A DNA stretch of 63,871 bases from Pandoraea sp. ASV26 (GTDB taxonomy: Bacteria > Pseudomonadota > Gammaproteobacteria > Burkholderiales > Burkholderiaceae), in NCBI RefSeq assembly GCF_016428915.1, contig NZ_JAELTP010000021.1:1-63871 (forward strand). The letters are read 5' to 3'. The position numbers and the translations under genes were made by a program. The notes beneath the pieces are model-generated. The model did not search any database and was not told the origin of the DNA. It was given only the letters and a program-made list of their open reading frames with translations. Shown piece after piece: positions 47,181-54,327 of the stretch; position 1 is the stretch's first letter, and each line of letters starts with the position of its first letter.

Positions 47181-47839
47181 GACAGCACGAGTTGATAGCC
47201 CAGTCCGCGCAACGTGCGAATCTGGAATTGCGCCGCCGCGAGCTTCTTGCGCAGACGCGCGACATACTGCTCGATGGCGTTCGCGTTCGGTGCGGGTTCA
47301 TCGCCGTACAGACGGTCCATGAGTTCGTCCTTGCCGAAGATGCGTCCCGGACGCGCCGCAAGAATTTCGAGCAGCGTCACTTCGCGTCGTGTGAGTTCGA
47401 TCGCTAGCCCGTCGATCTCAACGCCACGACTCTTGCGATCCAGCGAGAGGTTAGCGCACGTCAGCCGGTTCGTGGCGTCCTGCCCCGTGCGGCGCATGAG
47501 CGCTCGCACGCGCGCTTCCAGCTCGCGAAAGTCGAAGGGTTTGGTGAGGTAATCGTCTGCGCCGAGATCGAGGGCACGCACCCGCTCTTCGATCTCCGCG
47601 CATGCGGTGAGCATCAGCACGCGCGTGGACAAGCCGCGCTCACGCACGCGCTTGAGCAACTCGAAGCCGTCCACATGCGGCAGCATGACGTCGAGGATCA
47701 GCAAGTCGTAATCGTCGCCGATGCGCGCCGCGGCGGCCGCGCCGTCCGACTCGCAATCGAGCGCATGGCCCAGCTTGCGCAACTGGGTGGCAATCGCTTC
47801 GGCGACATCGGCGGTATCTTCCACCAGCATGATGCGCAT
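47177..47839 (-). CDS. OmpR/PhoB-type response regulator
   Basis: 220-residue regulator. The receiver domain has acidic residues near the N-terminus (MLVEDTADVAEAIA), phospho-Asp in LILDVMLPHVDGFELL and Lys in DYLTKPF. The C-terminal winged helix is LTRREVTLLEILAARPGRIFG. It is first in a two-gene operon with the kinase and divergent from the ABC importer. That arrangement suggests, without proof, that it controls it. Confidence 0.93.
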   Translation of the reverse strand: MRIMLVEDTADVAEAIATQLRKLGHALDCESDGAAAAARIGDDYDLLILDVMLPHVDGFELLKRVRERGLSTRVLMLTACAEIEERVRALDLGADDYLTKPFDFRELEARVRALMRRTGQDATNRLTCANLSLDRKSRGVEIDGLAIELTRREVTLLEILAARPGRIFGKDELMDRLYGDEPAPNANAIEQYVARLRKKLAAAQFQIRTLRGLGYQLVLS

Positions 47840-48088
47840 GGTTCCTGAGTCTCCTTTGTTCTTGTCGCTTGGCGCGAGAAGCGCACCCCGGGCGCCAATG
47901 CCGCCATGAACTTCGCGGCCACTACCCGGCGTATGAGCGCGATTCTCTCGGAAATCGTTAGCCCCGTCAGCCGCTTCCTCGGTGTTTCCCCTGAATTCCG
48001 GGGTTCCCTGCCCGGCGTGTCAGCTTCGTTACAGCTTCGCTGCTTAGTATCGGAGCCGATTATAAAAGCATCCCTCAGGAGACACGCA

Positions 48089-48889
48089 ATGCATCACGCC
48101 CCCCTTGCGGGCGCCGCCGGGACAATTGCGCCCGCGGTGCCGCCATTGCTCGAAATCGACCGCGTCACGCTGCAATACAAGACCGACGATTACCTCGTCA
48201 CCGCCGCGCAGCAAGTGAGCTTCAGCGTCTATCCGGGCGACCGGTTCGTGCTGCTTGGCCCGTCCGGCTGCGGCAAGTCGACATTGCTCAAGGCCATTGG
48301 CGGTTATCTGCCGCCAGTACAGGGCGAAATTCGCCTTAAGGGCCGCACGATTACCGAGCCGGGCCCCGATCGCATGATGGTGTTCCAGGAGTTCGATCAA
48401 CTGCTGCCGTGGAAGACCGTGCGCCAGAACGTGGAGTTCGCGCTCACCGCGAGCGGCCGTCTGAAGCCTCGTGACGCCGCCGAGCGCGCGGCGCACTACA
48501 TCGAGAAAGTCGGTCTGGCGAAGTTCATCGACAGCTATCCGCACACGCTCTCTGGCGGTATGAAGCAACGCGTTTCCATCGCGCGCGGCATGGCGATGGA
48601 GCCCGACGTCCTGCTCATGGACGAGCCCTTCGCCGCCCTCGACGCCCTCACCCGCCGCAAGATGCAGGACGAACTGCTGCGCCTGTGGGACGACACGCGC
48701 TTCACGGTGCTGTTCGTCACGCACGGCATCGACGAAGCGATCCGCATCGGCACGCGCATTCTGCTGCTCTCGCCGCACCCCGGTCAGGTCAAGGCCGAGC
48801 TCAACAGCATCGCGCCCGACCAGCTCGGCACGGCGCACCAGAGCGCGCTCGAGACGCGCATCGATCAACTGCTGTTCGCGGCACACTGA
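48089..48889 (+). CDS. ABC transporter ATP-binding protein (NitT/TauT family)
   Basis: 266-residue ATPase. Walker A is GPSGCGKST, the signature LSGGMKQRVSIARGMA, Walker B VLLMDEPFAALD and switch VTHGIDEA. It matches the SsuB/TauB/NrtD class importing sulfonates, nitrate or aromatic carboxylates. CAGGAG precedes the ATG at 48089. The region 47840-48088 carries the divergent promoters, with TATAAA at 48061-48066. Confidence 0.92.
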   Translation: MHHAPLAGAAGTIAPAVPPLLEIDRVTLQYKTDDYLVTAAQQVSFSVYPGDRFVLLGPSGCGKSTLLKAIGGYLPPVQGEIRLKGRTITEPGPDRMMVFQEFDQLLPWKTVRQNVEFALTASGRLKPRDAAERAAHYIEKVGLAKFIDSYPHTLSGGMKQRVSIARGMAMEPDVLLMDEPFAALDALTRRKMQDELLRLWDDTRFTVLFVTHGIDEAIRIGTRILLLSPHPGQVKAELNSIAPDQLGTAHQSALETRIDQLLFAAH

Positions 48890-48899
48890 GGAGACGTCC

Positions 48900-49808
48900 A
48901 TGAACGCCATCGCCTCGCAACACACGCCGTCGAGCGTGCAAGCGCCCATCGAACCGGTGTACCGGCCGGAATTCGTGCTCGAACCCACGCCGGCAGAGCT
49001 CTCGTCGATCCAGCGCCCGCTCTCGACGTTTGAAACGCTCTATCGCCTGAGCTGGCTGCGCAAGACCGTCATCCTGTGCGTGCTCGCCATCATCTGGGAA
49101 ATCTACGGCCGCTGGCTCGACAACGCCCTGCTCTTTCCCAGCTTCACCGACACCGTCAGCGCGTTTGCAAGCGGCCTGACCAGCGGTGTGTTGCTGCTGC
49201 GCGCCGCGGTCTCGCTCAAGACGTTGCTCGTGGGCTACGGCATCGGTATCGCCCTCGCCGCGGTGCTCACCACCGTGGCCATCAGCTCGAAGATCGGCAA
49301 CGACCTGCTCGAGACGCTCACCGCCATGTTCAACCCGCTGCCCGCCATCGCGCTGCTGCCGCTCGCGCTGATCTGGTTCGGGCTCGGCAACGGCAGCGTG
49401 ATCTTCGTGCTCGTGCACTCGGTGCTGTGGGCCGTGGCCATCAACACGCACAGCGGCTTTCGGGGCGTGTCGAAGACGCTGCGCATGGTCGGTCAGAACT
49501 ACGGGCTCAAGCGCTTCGCGCTGGTGCAGCACGTGCTCATTCCGGCCGCGTTTCCGAGCATTCTCACCGGTCTGAAGGTGGGTTGGGCGTTCGCGTGGCG
49601 CACGCTGATTGCGGCAGAACTCGTGTTCGGTGTGTCCTCGGGCTCGGGCGGCCTTGGCTGGTACATCTTCGAGAACCGCAATTCGCTGGAGACGGCCAAC
49701 GTCTTCGCCGGGCTGTTCTTCGTGATTCTGATCGGGCTGGCCGTCGAGAACCTGCTGTTCGCCCGTATCGAGAAACGCACGCTGCATCGCTGGGGCATGC
49801 AGCAGTGA
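48900..49808 (+). CDS. ABC transporter permease (NitT/TauT family)
   Basis: 302-residue inner-membrane permease with about six helices and the EAA-type loop (RGVSKTLRMVGQNYGLKRFALVQHVLIPAAFPSILTGLKVG). TGAGGAG precedes the start. It pairs with the ATPase and the binding protein in a three-gene operon. Confidence 0.9.
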   Translation: MNAIASQHTPSSVQAPIEPVYRPEFVLEPTPAELSSIQRPLSTFETLYRLSWLRKTVILCVLAIIWEIYGRWLDNALLFPSFTDTVSAFASGLTSGVLLLRAAVSLKTLLVGYGIGIALAAVLTTVAISSKIGNDLLETLTAMFNPLPAIALLPLALIWFGLGNGSVIFVLVHSVLWAVAINTHSGFRGVSKTLRMVGQNYGLKRFALVQHVLIPAAFPSILTGLKVGWAFAWRTLIAAELVFGVSSGSGGLGWYIFENRNSLETANVFAGLFFVILIGLAVENLLFARIEKRTLHRWGMQQ

Positions 49809-49838
49809 TGCGCAAATTTGCGGCTGTGTCTGATTGAC

Positions 49839-49852
49839 GCCCCTTCGGGGGC
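49839..49852 (+). other. UUCG-tetraloop hairpin between permease and binding-protein genes
   Basis: GCCCC-TTCG-GGGGC is a 5-bp GC stem with the very stable UUCG loop. It sits in the 79-bp gap ahead of the binding-protein gene. Confidence 0.55.
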
Positions 49853-49887
49853 ATGAATAATTCAAACTATCCGGAGACGACAACACC

Positions 49888-50925
49888 ATGAACCGACGCC
49901 CTTTCGCCAACTTCACTCGCTGGGCAAGCGCACTCGCGCTTGCCGCCACCACGGCGCTCACCACGCTCGGCAACACCGCCCACGCAGAAGCCAACACCGT
50001 GCGACTCTCGCATGGCTACGGCATTCTCTATCTGCCGCTGATGGTCATGCGCGATCAGCATCTCGTCGAGAAGCATGCGAAGGCGCTGGGACTCGGCGAT
50101 GTGAAAACGACGTGGACGATTCTCGACGGCGGCAACGTGATCAATGACGCGATGCTCGCCGGCAATCTCGACGTGGCAGGCACGGGTGCACCGGGCTTCG
50201 TCACGCTGTGGTCGAAAGCGCACGGCATTCCGCGCTCGGAAGTGATCGGTCTGTCGGCGCTGTCGACCGGCCCGCTCTGGCTCAACACGAACAACCCGAA
50301 CATCAAGTCGCTCAAGGACTTCACGCCGAAGGACAAGATCGCGATTCCGGGTATCAAGACGTCGCTCTCCGCCGTGCTGCTGCAAATGGCCGTGGCCAAG
50401 ACGTTCGGCATCGAGAATTACGCGAAGCTCGATCCGCAAACGGTCAGCCTGAGTCATCCGGAAGCGCTCAGCGCCCTGCTCTCGGGCAAGACGGAAATCA
50501 CCGCGCACTTCACCTCGCCGCCGTTCTCGTATCAGGAACTGAAGGACCCGCGCATCAAGCGCGTGCTGAATTCGACCGACGTGCTCGGCAACATCACCAT
50601 CGACGTGGTGTTCGCGCCCAAGCAGTTCACGGTGCAGAATCCGAAGCTGGTGCAGGCGATTCTGGACGCACAGGAAGAGGCCGCCACCTACATCGCGAAG
50701 GATCACGTGGGCGCGGCGAAGACGTTCCTGCGCGTGTCGAAGATGAATCTGCCGCAAGCCGAAATCGAGCAGATGATCGCGGACCCGGGTCTGCAATTCA
50801 CCACGACGCCCAACGGCCTGATGCAGTACGTCGAGTTCATGGGGCGTGCGGGCACGATCAAGACGCGTCCGGCGAAGTGGAGCGATCTGTTCGTGCCGCA
50901 AATGGCCGCGCGTCAGGGAAGCTGA
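49888..50925 (+). CDS. ABC transporter substrate-binding protein (NMT1/THI5-like)
   Basis: 345-residue periplasmic receptor with a Sec signal peptide (about residues 1-33, cleaved near AHA-EA). The NMT1-like domain follows: VRLSHGYGILYLPLMVMRDQHLVEK, then GNVINDAMLAGNLDVAGTGAPG. CCGGAGA precedes the start. The ligand is not evident; sulfonates, nitrate and aromatic acids are known for the class. Confidence 0.9.
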   Translation: MNRRPFANFTRWASALALAATTALTTLGNTAHAEANTVRLSHGYGILYLPLMVMRDQHLVEKHAKALGLGDVKTTWTILDGGNVINDAMLAGNLDVAGTGAPGFVTLWSKAHGIPRSEVIGLSALSTGPLWLNTNNPNIKSLKDFTPKDKIAIPGIKTSLSAVLLQMAVAKTFGIENYAKLDPQTVSLSHPEALSALLSGKTEITAHFTSPPFSYQELKDPRIKRVLNSTDVLGNITIDVVFAPKQFTVQNPKLVQAILDAQEEAATYIAKDHVGAAKTFLRVSKMNLPQAEIEQMIADPGLQFTTTPNGLMQYVEFMGRAGTIKTRPAKWSDLFVPQMAARQGS

Positions 50926-50937
50926 GGAGAAGGCGAA

Positions 50938-50963
50938 GCAGCGGCGTGATATTGCGCCGCTGC
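50938..50963. terminator. GC hairpin between convergent ABC and radical SAM operons
   Basis: GCAGCGGCG / CGCCGCTGC, a 9-bp stem with an 8-nt loop, lies 13 nt after the binding-protein stop. It has no T tract, so terminator function is plausible but unproven. Confidence 0.45.
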
Positions 50964-51026
50964 ACAGAGAAAGACAGGTCGATAGCCCGCACGCCACGCC
51001 GCGCACGACACCTGACCCGCACCCGC

Positions 51027-52187
51027 TTAGCCAGCCGGCGTGGCCATCGAGACTCGATTCACGCACGCACGGACATGTCGATAGAACCCGACTAACGCAT
51101 GGCAATAGTAGCTGGGGTTGTCGTAACTCTCGCCGTCGAAGCGATGGGCGACATACCCGCCACCGCATGCGATGAACGCCTCGCATTGGCGACACGCGGC
51201 GTGCACCTCCGGATAGCGCGTGCGCGCGAGGTCGACGAAGTCCTGAAGCTTGTGCGTCTCAAGACCCAATCCGGTATGGCTGGCATCTGTCTTGCAAATG
51301 GAGAGCACGTCGAGCAACCGATAGCTGCCGTCACTCTCCACCACGGCAATCGGCGCCAGCGCACCACCAAATGCATCGAGTTCGGAATGACGGCCGAGCA
51401 CGCCGCGGATGAACGTCTCGAAGATGCGCACGTGGAAGTCAGGATCGTCGATCGCGAGCCACGCATCGAATCCTCGACACAGGAAATCCAGCAAACGCGC
51501 GTGGGTGTACGCCTGAATGTGCCGGGGAGGTGCGGCAAAATTGGCATCCGGCAACAGGAAGTCGACGTCGCTCAGCCCCAACGCACGGAAGTAGGAGAGA
51601 ATTCGCGCCGGATCGTTGTTGGGGTCGATCACCGCCAGCACGCCGTTGAACACACGCCTCGATTGCGGGTAGGACAGGCACAGGCGAATGGCCTGCTCGA
51701 CGCGCGCGCCCGTTCCCTGTTTCGCGAAATCGTAACGATGCCGATCATGCATCGCTGGCGGGCCATCGCAACTGATGCCGAGCGTCGCGCCAAACTCGGC
51801 ATACAGGTCAAGCCATGACGTGTCGATCAACACACCGTTGCTTTGCGTCACGATGGCCAGCTCAGCTTCGTTCAAACGATCGCGCAAGTGCTTGAAGAAG
51901 CGGGCTGTGCGCTGTTTGCCGAGCAATAGCGGTTCGCCCCCGTGAATCTCCAACGTCATTCGCGCCGATGGAAATGCACTGCGATGCTCGATCAGACGCT
52001 CGACCAACTGATCGAGGTGCGACGCGCTCAGGAATTTTGGACGCTGCCGCCATCCCTGATCGACCCCTTGGTACATGTAGCAATAGTCGCAGTCGATATT
52101 GCAACGCTCGGCAACCTTGACCATCACCAGAAGATCGCCTGCATCCCCTGACGCGACATCGCCCCCCTTGTCACCGCGCTCGGTCAT
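51027..52187 (-). CDS. radical SAM/SPASM peptide maturase
   Basis: 386-residue radical SAM enzyme. The cluster motif CxxxCxxC is at C29, C33 and C36 (CNIDCDYCYMY), and HGGEPLL is the SAM-binding GGE. The C-terminal SPASM-like region has CRQCEAFIACGGGYVAHRF (about residues 332-350) and another Cys near 362. Enzymes of this build modify ribosomal peptides; the GGGY-x-x-HR signature recalls the FxsB and cyclophane-forming groups and anaerobic sulfatase maturases. No sulfatase is nearby. Last gene of the five-gene cluster, 18 bp after the preceding stop. Confidence 0.88.
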   Translation of the reverse strand: MTERGDKGGDVASGDAGDLLVMVKVAERCNIDCDYCYMYQGVDQGWRQRPKFLSASHLDQLVERLIEHRSAFPSARMTLEIHGGEPLLLGKQRTARFFKHLRDRLNEAELAIVTQSNGVLIDTSWLDLYAEFGATLGISCDGPPAMHDRHRYDFAKQGTGARVEQAIRLCLSYPQSRRVFNGVLAVIDPNNDPARILSYFRALGLSDVDFLLPDANFAAPPRHIQAYTHARLLDFLCRGFDAWLAIDDPDFHVRIFETFIRGVLGRHSELDAFGGALAPIAVVESDGSYRLLDVLSICKTDASHTGLGLETHKLQDFVDLARTRYPEVHAACRQCEAFIACGGGYVAHRFDGESYDNPSYYCHALVGFYRHVRACVNRVSMATPAG

Positions 52188-52205
52188 CGAGACGAACTCG
52201 TCAAT

Positions 52206-52586
52206 TCACTTCGCTTTGCCGGCCGCCGGCGGGCGCGCCTTGGCGGCAGCACTCTCGTCCGGATGCGGCGCCATCAGCTTCGTGTGCGCGGCGAACACCG
52301 CCGAATCGTCGGCGCCCCGTTTCATCTCCGAAATCACCGAAGCAATGATATTGGCGCCGGTCGATGCCGTCGCGTCGCCGTGGTTCGCGTCGCCGTAGTG
52401 CACGAGAATGCCCGGCAACCCCGGCACGTCAGCGAGCGGCACGAAGCGATCGCCAGACGACACCGGCACCACGCGGTACAGCGGCACGCTATCGACCTCA
52501 TGGCCGAACGCCGTCTTGATCTTCGCTGATTGCTCCTTGCTCAGACCGAGCGAGCCCACCGGGAAAAACAGTTCCGAAGCTGCCAT
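52206..52586 (-). CDS. 126-residue protein of unknown family in the triplet-repeat cluster
   Basis: I do not recognise this protein. It has no Cys, no signal peptide and no transmembrane segment. The N-terminal half is compact and mixed; the middle (about residues 60-85) is rich in Gly, Asp, Asn and His (HYGDANHGDATASTG); the last 25 residues are Ala/Lys/Pro-rich and probably disordered. A GGGGGG SD-like stretch precedes the ATG. It lies between the oxygenase-like and radical SAM genes, so it may be a second substrate, a chaperone or a partner subunit. Confidence 0.65.
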   Translation of the reverse strand: MAASELFFPVGSLGLSKEQSAKIKTAFGHEVDSVPLYRVVPVSSGDRFVPLADVPGLPGILVHYGDANHGDATASTGANIIASVISEMKRGADDSAVFAAHTKLMAPHPDESAAAKARPPAAGKAK

Positions 52587-52619
52587 CTCATTGCCCCCCT
52601 TCAGGTAAGAAGATACTCA

Positions 52620-53177
52620 TTAGAACTGCGTGTTGAAAAAGAATGTCTGGAACAGGCGGCCGTTCTCCTTGCAATCGCCGAAGTGTCCCTGACTCGCGTG
52701 AAAGCGGCGACCGCGAAACAGGATCAGGCGATTGAAGCGGTTTGCGATCCGGTCGGTCATCGTCCAACGCTCCCAGGCGGTGGCGTCGGCATCGCAACAT
52801 TTGCGCTGCCGTTCGTCGTCGGGGTAGAGATCGAAACCGGTTTCTTTGTGCTGGAAGAACGCCGTGCCGGCCTGGGGCGGTGCGTCAGGCGTCAGATAGA
52901 CAACGCCCGACCATACCGTGGTGTGATCCGCATGCACCCACGTCATGTCGTGCTTGACGCTGTATTGAAACGCACCGTTGTAGGTGTTCGGCGGCCAATA
53001 CGTGATCGGTGACTTGACGATATTCTGGATGGCGTCCTTCACACCGTCATGCAGGAACGGCCCGGTGCGAGCGCCGGGATAGTTGCCCTTTACCGTGAAC
53101 GCCTGATGCAGTGCAAACGTTCGGACATCGTCCGGGTCGTGATAGAAGTTGTCGGTAACGATGATGGAATCGTGCAT
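52620..53177 (-). CDS. 2OG-Fe(II) oxygenase-like protein (DUF6445-like)
   Basis: 185 residues from ATG 53177; an alternative GTG at 53186 overlaps the PP-loop gene stop. The core shows the double-stranded beta-helix iron triad: HAD (about residues 80-82) in TWVHADHTTVWSGVVYLT and a later His in RRFHASQGH (about 158). A basic residue (RLFQTFFF) is placed for 2-oxoglutarate. Prolyl and other hydroxylases share this layout. It ends in Phe. The substrate is inferred to be the triplet-repeat protein because they share an operon. Confidence 0.75.
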   Translation of the reverse strand: MHDSIIVTDNFYHDPDDVRTFALHQAFTVKGNYPGARTGPFLHDGVKDAIQNIVKSPITYWPPNTYNGAFQYSVKHDMTWVHADHTTVWSGVVYLTPDAPPQAGTAFFQHKETGFDLYPDDERQRKCCDADATAWERWTMTDRIANRFNRLILFRGRRFHASQGHFGDCKENGRLFQTFFFNTQF

Positions 53178-53182
53178 ATGAC

Positions 53183-54181
53183 TCACTCTGCTTTATCAGA
53201 GACCTCGGGGGTATCGGGCCGCAGCCGGTCAAGAACCCACTGCTGATGCTCCGGCGTAATCTCCGGACGATCCACTTTGTCGAAACCCGCCTTACGGTCG
53301 TAGAAGCCGGCTCGAATCTCCTTCGAGACTTCGTAGATATGCGGATTGAAACCCTGTACATCGTAGAGATGCTGCTCCACCACACCGATCAGTTTGCAGT
53401 TCGATGTGTTGCCCGCCATCGACACAGGCTTCCAGCCCGCATCGCGGATCCATTGCATTTGCTCGGCCTCGGTGAGCTTTCTGGCCAGGAGCGGCGACGC
53501 GCAGATGAAGCCGTTGTCCGTTTCGCGCTTCGTGAAGCCGCTCACGGGATAGGCAAGTGGCGGAAATCGATGACCGCTGAGGATGAGGCGCAGATTGAGC
53601 GCCCGGCAGGTCTTGGCCATCGCGGCAAAAACACCACTGATGCATGATGAGCAAGGGATACGCCCCGAGGCGGATTGAAGCGACTCGCGGGCAATGCCGC
53701 GAATATCGATCTTTTCGATCACCAGCGACACGCCGAAGCGGGCACAGAACGCCGACGCGTTGTCTTTGACTTCGTCGGGAATGAACCCGTTATCGACGAG
53801 CACAGCAATGGGATGCAAGTCCAGTTCCTTCACGGCAAGCAGCAAAGTGAGGGCGCTGTCCTTTCCCCCCGAGAACGCCAGCACGCAATCCGGCGTGCCC
53901 GTGCCGCGGCATGCGGCGACCACGTCGAGCAGTTTGCGCTGCGTGTAATCGCCGCGTGCGGATTCCGCAGCGAAGGCATGACAGGCATCACAGATGCCGT
54001 CCGGCGCGATATGAACCCCGGGCAAGTCTTCAGTGAGCAGACACCGCTGGCAGTAGCGATCGATCGCCTGCGCAGTCCCGCTGACGGCATCGACACGGAG
54101 TCTGCGCAACGGCGCACCAGTGGCATCGAACAGCTTCGCACGTTGTTCCGCCGACAAGTTCATGAGGGTTGACGACATCAT
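53183..54181 (-). CDS. PP-loop ATPase, WbpG-like (adenine nucleotide alpha hydrolase fold)
   Basis: 332 residues from ATG 54181, which has GGAG at 5-nt spacing. CQRCL...GICDACH (about residues 42-65) is a four-Cys zinc-ribbon like that of N-acetyl-sugar amidotransferases such as WbpG. The PP-loop SGGKDSALTL is near residue 105. A further CSSC pair near 177 may bind metal. The fold activates a carbonyl or amide by adenylation for N or S transfer. There are no sugar-nucleotide genes here, so a peptide amide (for example Gln) is a possible target; this is speculation. Confidence 0.8.
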   Translation of the reverse strand: MMSSTLMNLSAEQRAKLFDATGAPLRRLRVDAVSGTAQAIDRYCQRCLLTEDLPGVHIAPDGICDACHAFAAESARGDYTQRKLLDVVAACRGTGTPDCVLAFSGGKDSALTLLLAVKELDLHPIAVLVDNGFIPDEVKDNASAFCARFGVSLVIEKIDIRGIARESLQSASGRIPCSSCISGVFAAMAKTCRALNLRLILSGHRFPPLAYPVSGFTKRETDNGFICASPLLARKLTEAEQMQWIRDAGWKPVSMAGNTSNCKLIGVVEQHLYDVQGFNPHIYEVSKEIRAGFYDRKAGFDKVDRPEITPEHQQWVLDRLRPDTPEVSDKAE

Positions 54182-54228
54182 CGCAACTCCAATGTGAGCT
54201 ATCGAAAGCGATATCTCATCAGGGATTC

Positions 54229-54306
54229 GCGGCTCGGCGAAACGGCTACCGAGCCGCACGGTTCGTCAACGAACACGAGAGCGCAAGTTCTCTGCCCACT
54301 CTCGTG
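54229..54306 (-). other. three consecutive stem-loops between the repeat-protein gene and its modification genes
   Basis: GCGGCTCGG / CCGAGCCGC (54229-54257), GTTCG-TCAA-CGAAC (54261-54274) and CACGAGAG / CTCTCGTG (54274-54306) follow one another in a 146-bp intercistronic gap. They could protect the upstream mRNA or partly terminate it. Confidence 0.55.
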
Positions 54307-54327
54307 TCGTAGACATCGGCATCGCGA

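Noticed and set aside
51027-52187. Anaerobic sulfatase maturase
   Set aside because: The fold is similar, but no sulfatase gene is nearby and the neighbours fit peptide modification better. It remains an alternative if phylogeny says so.
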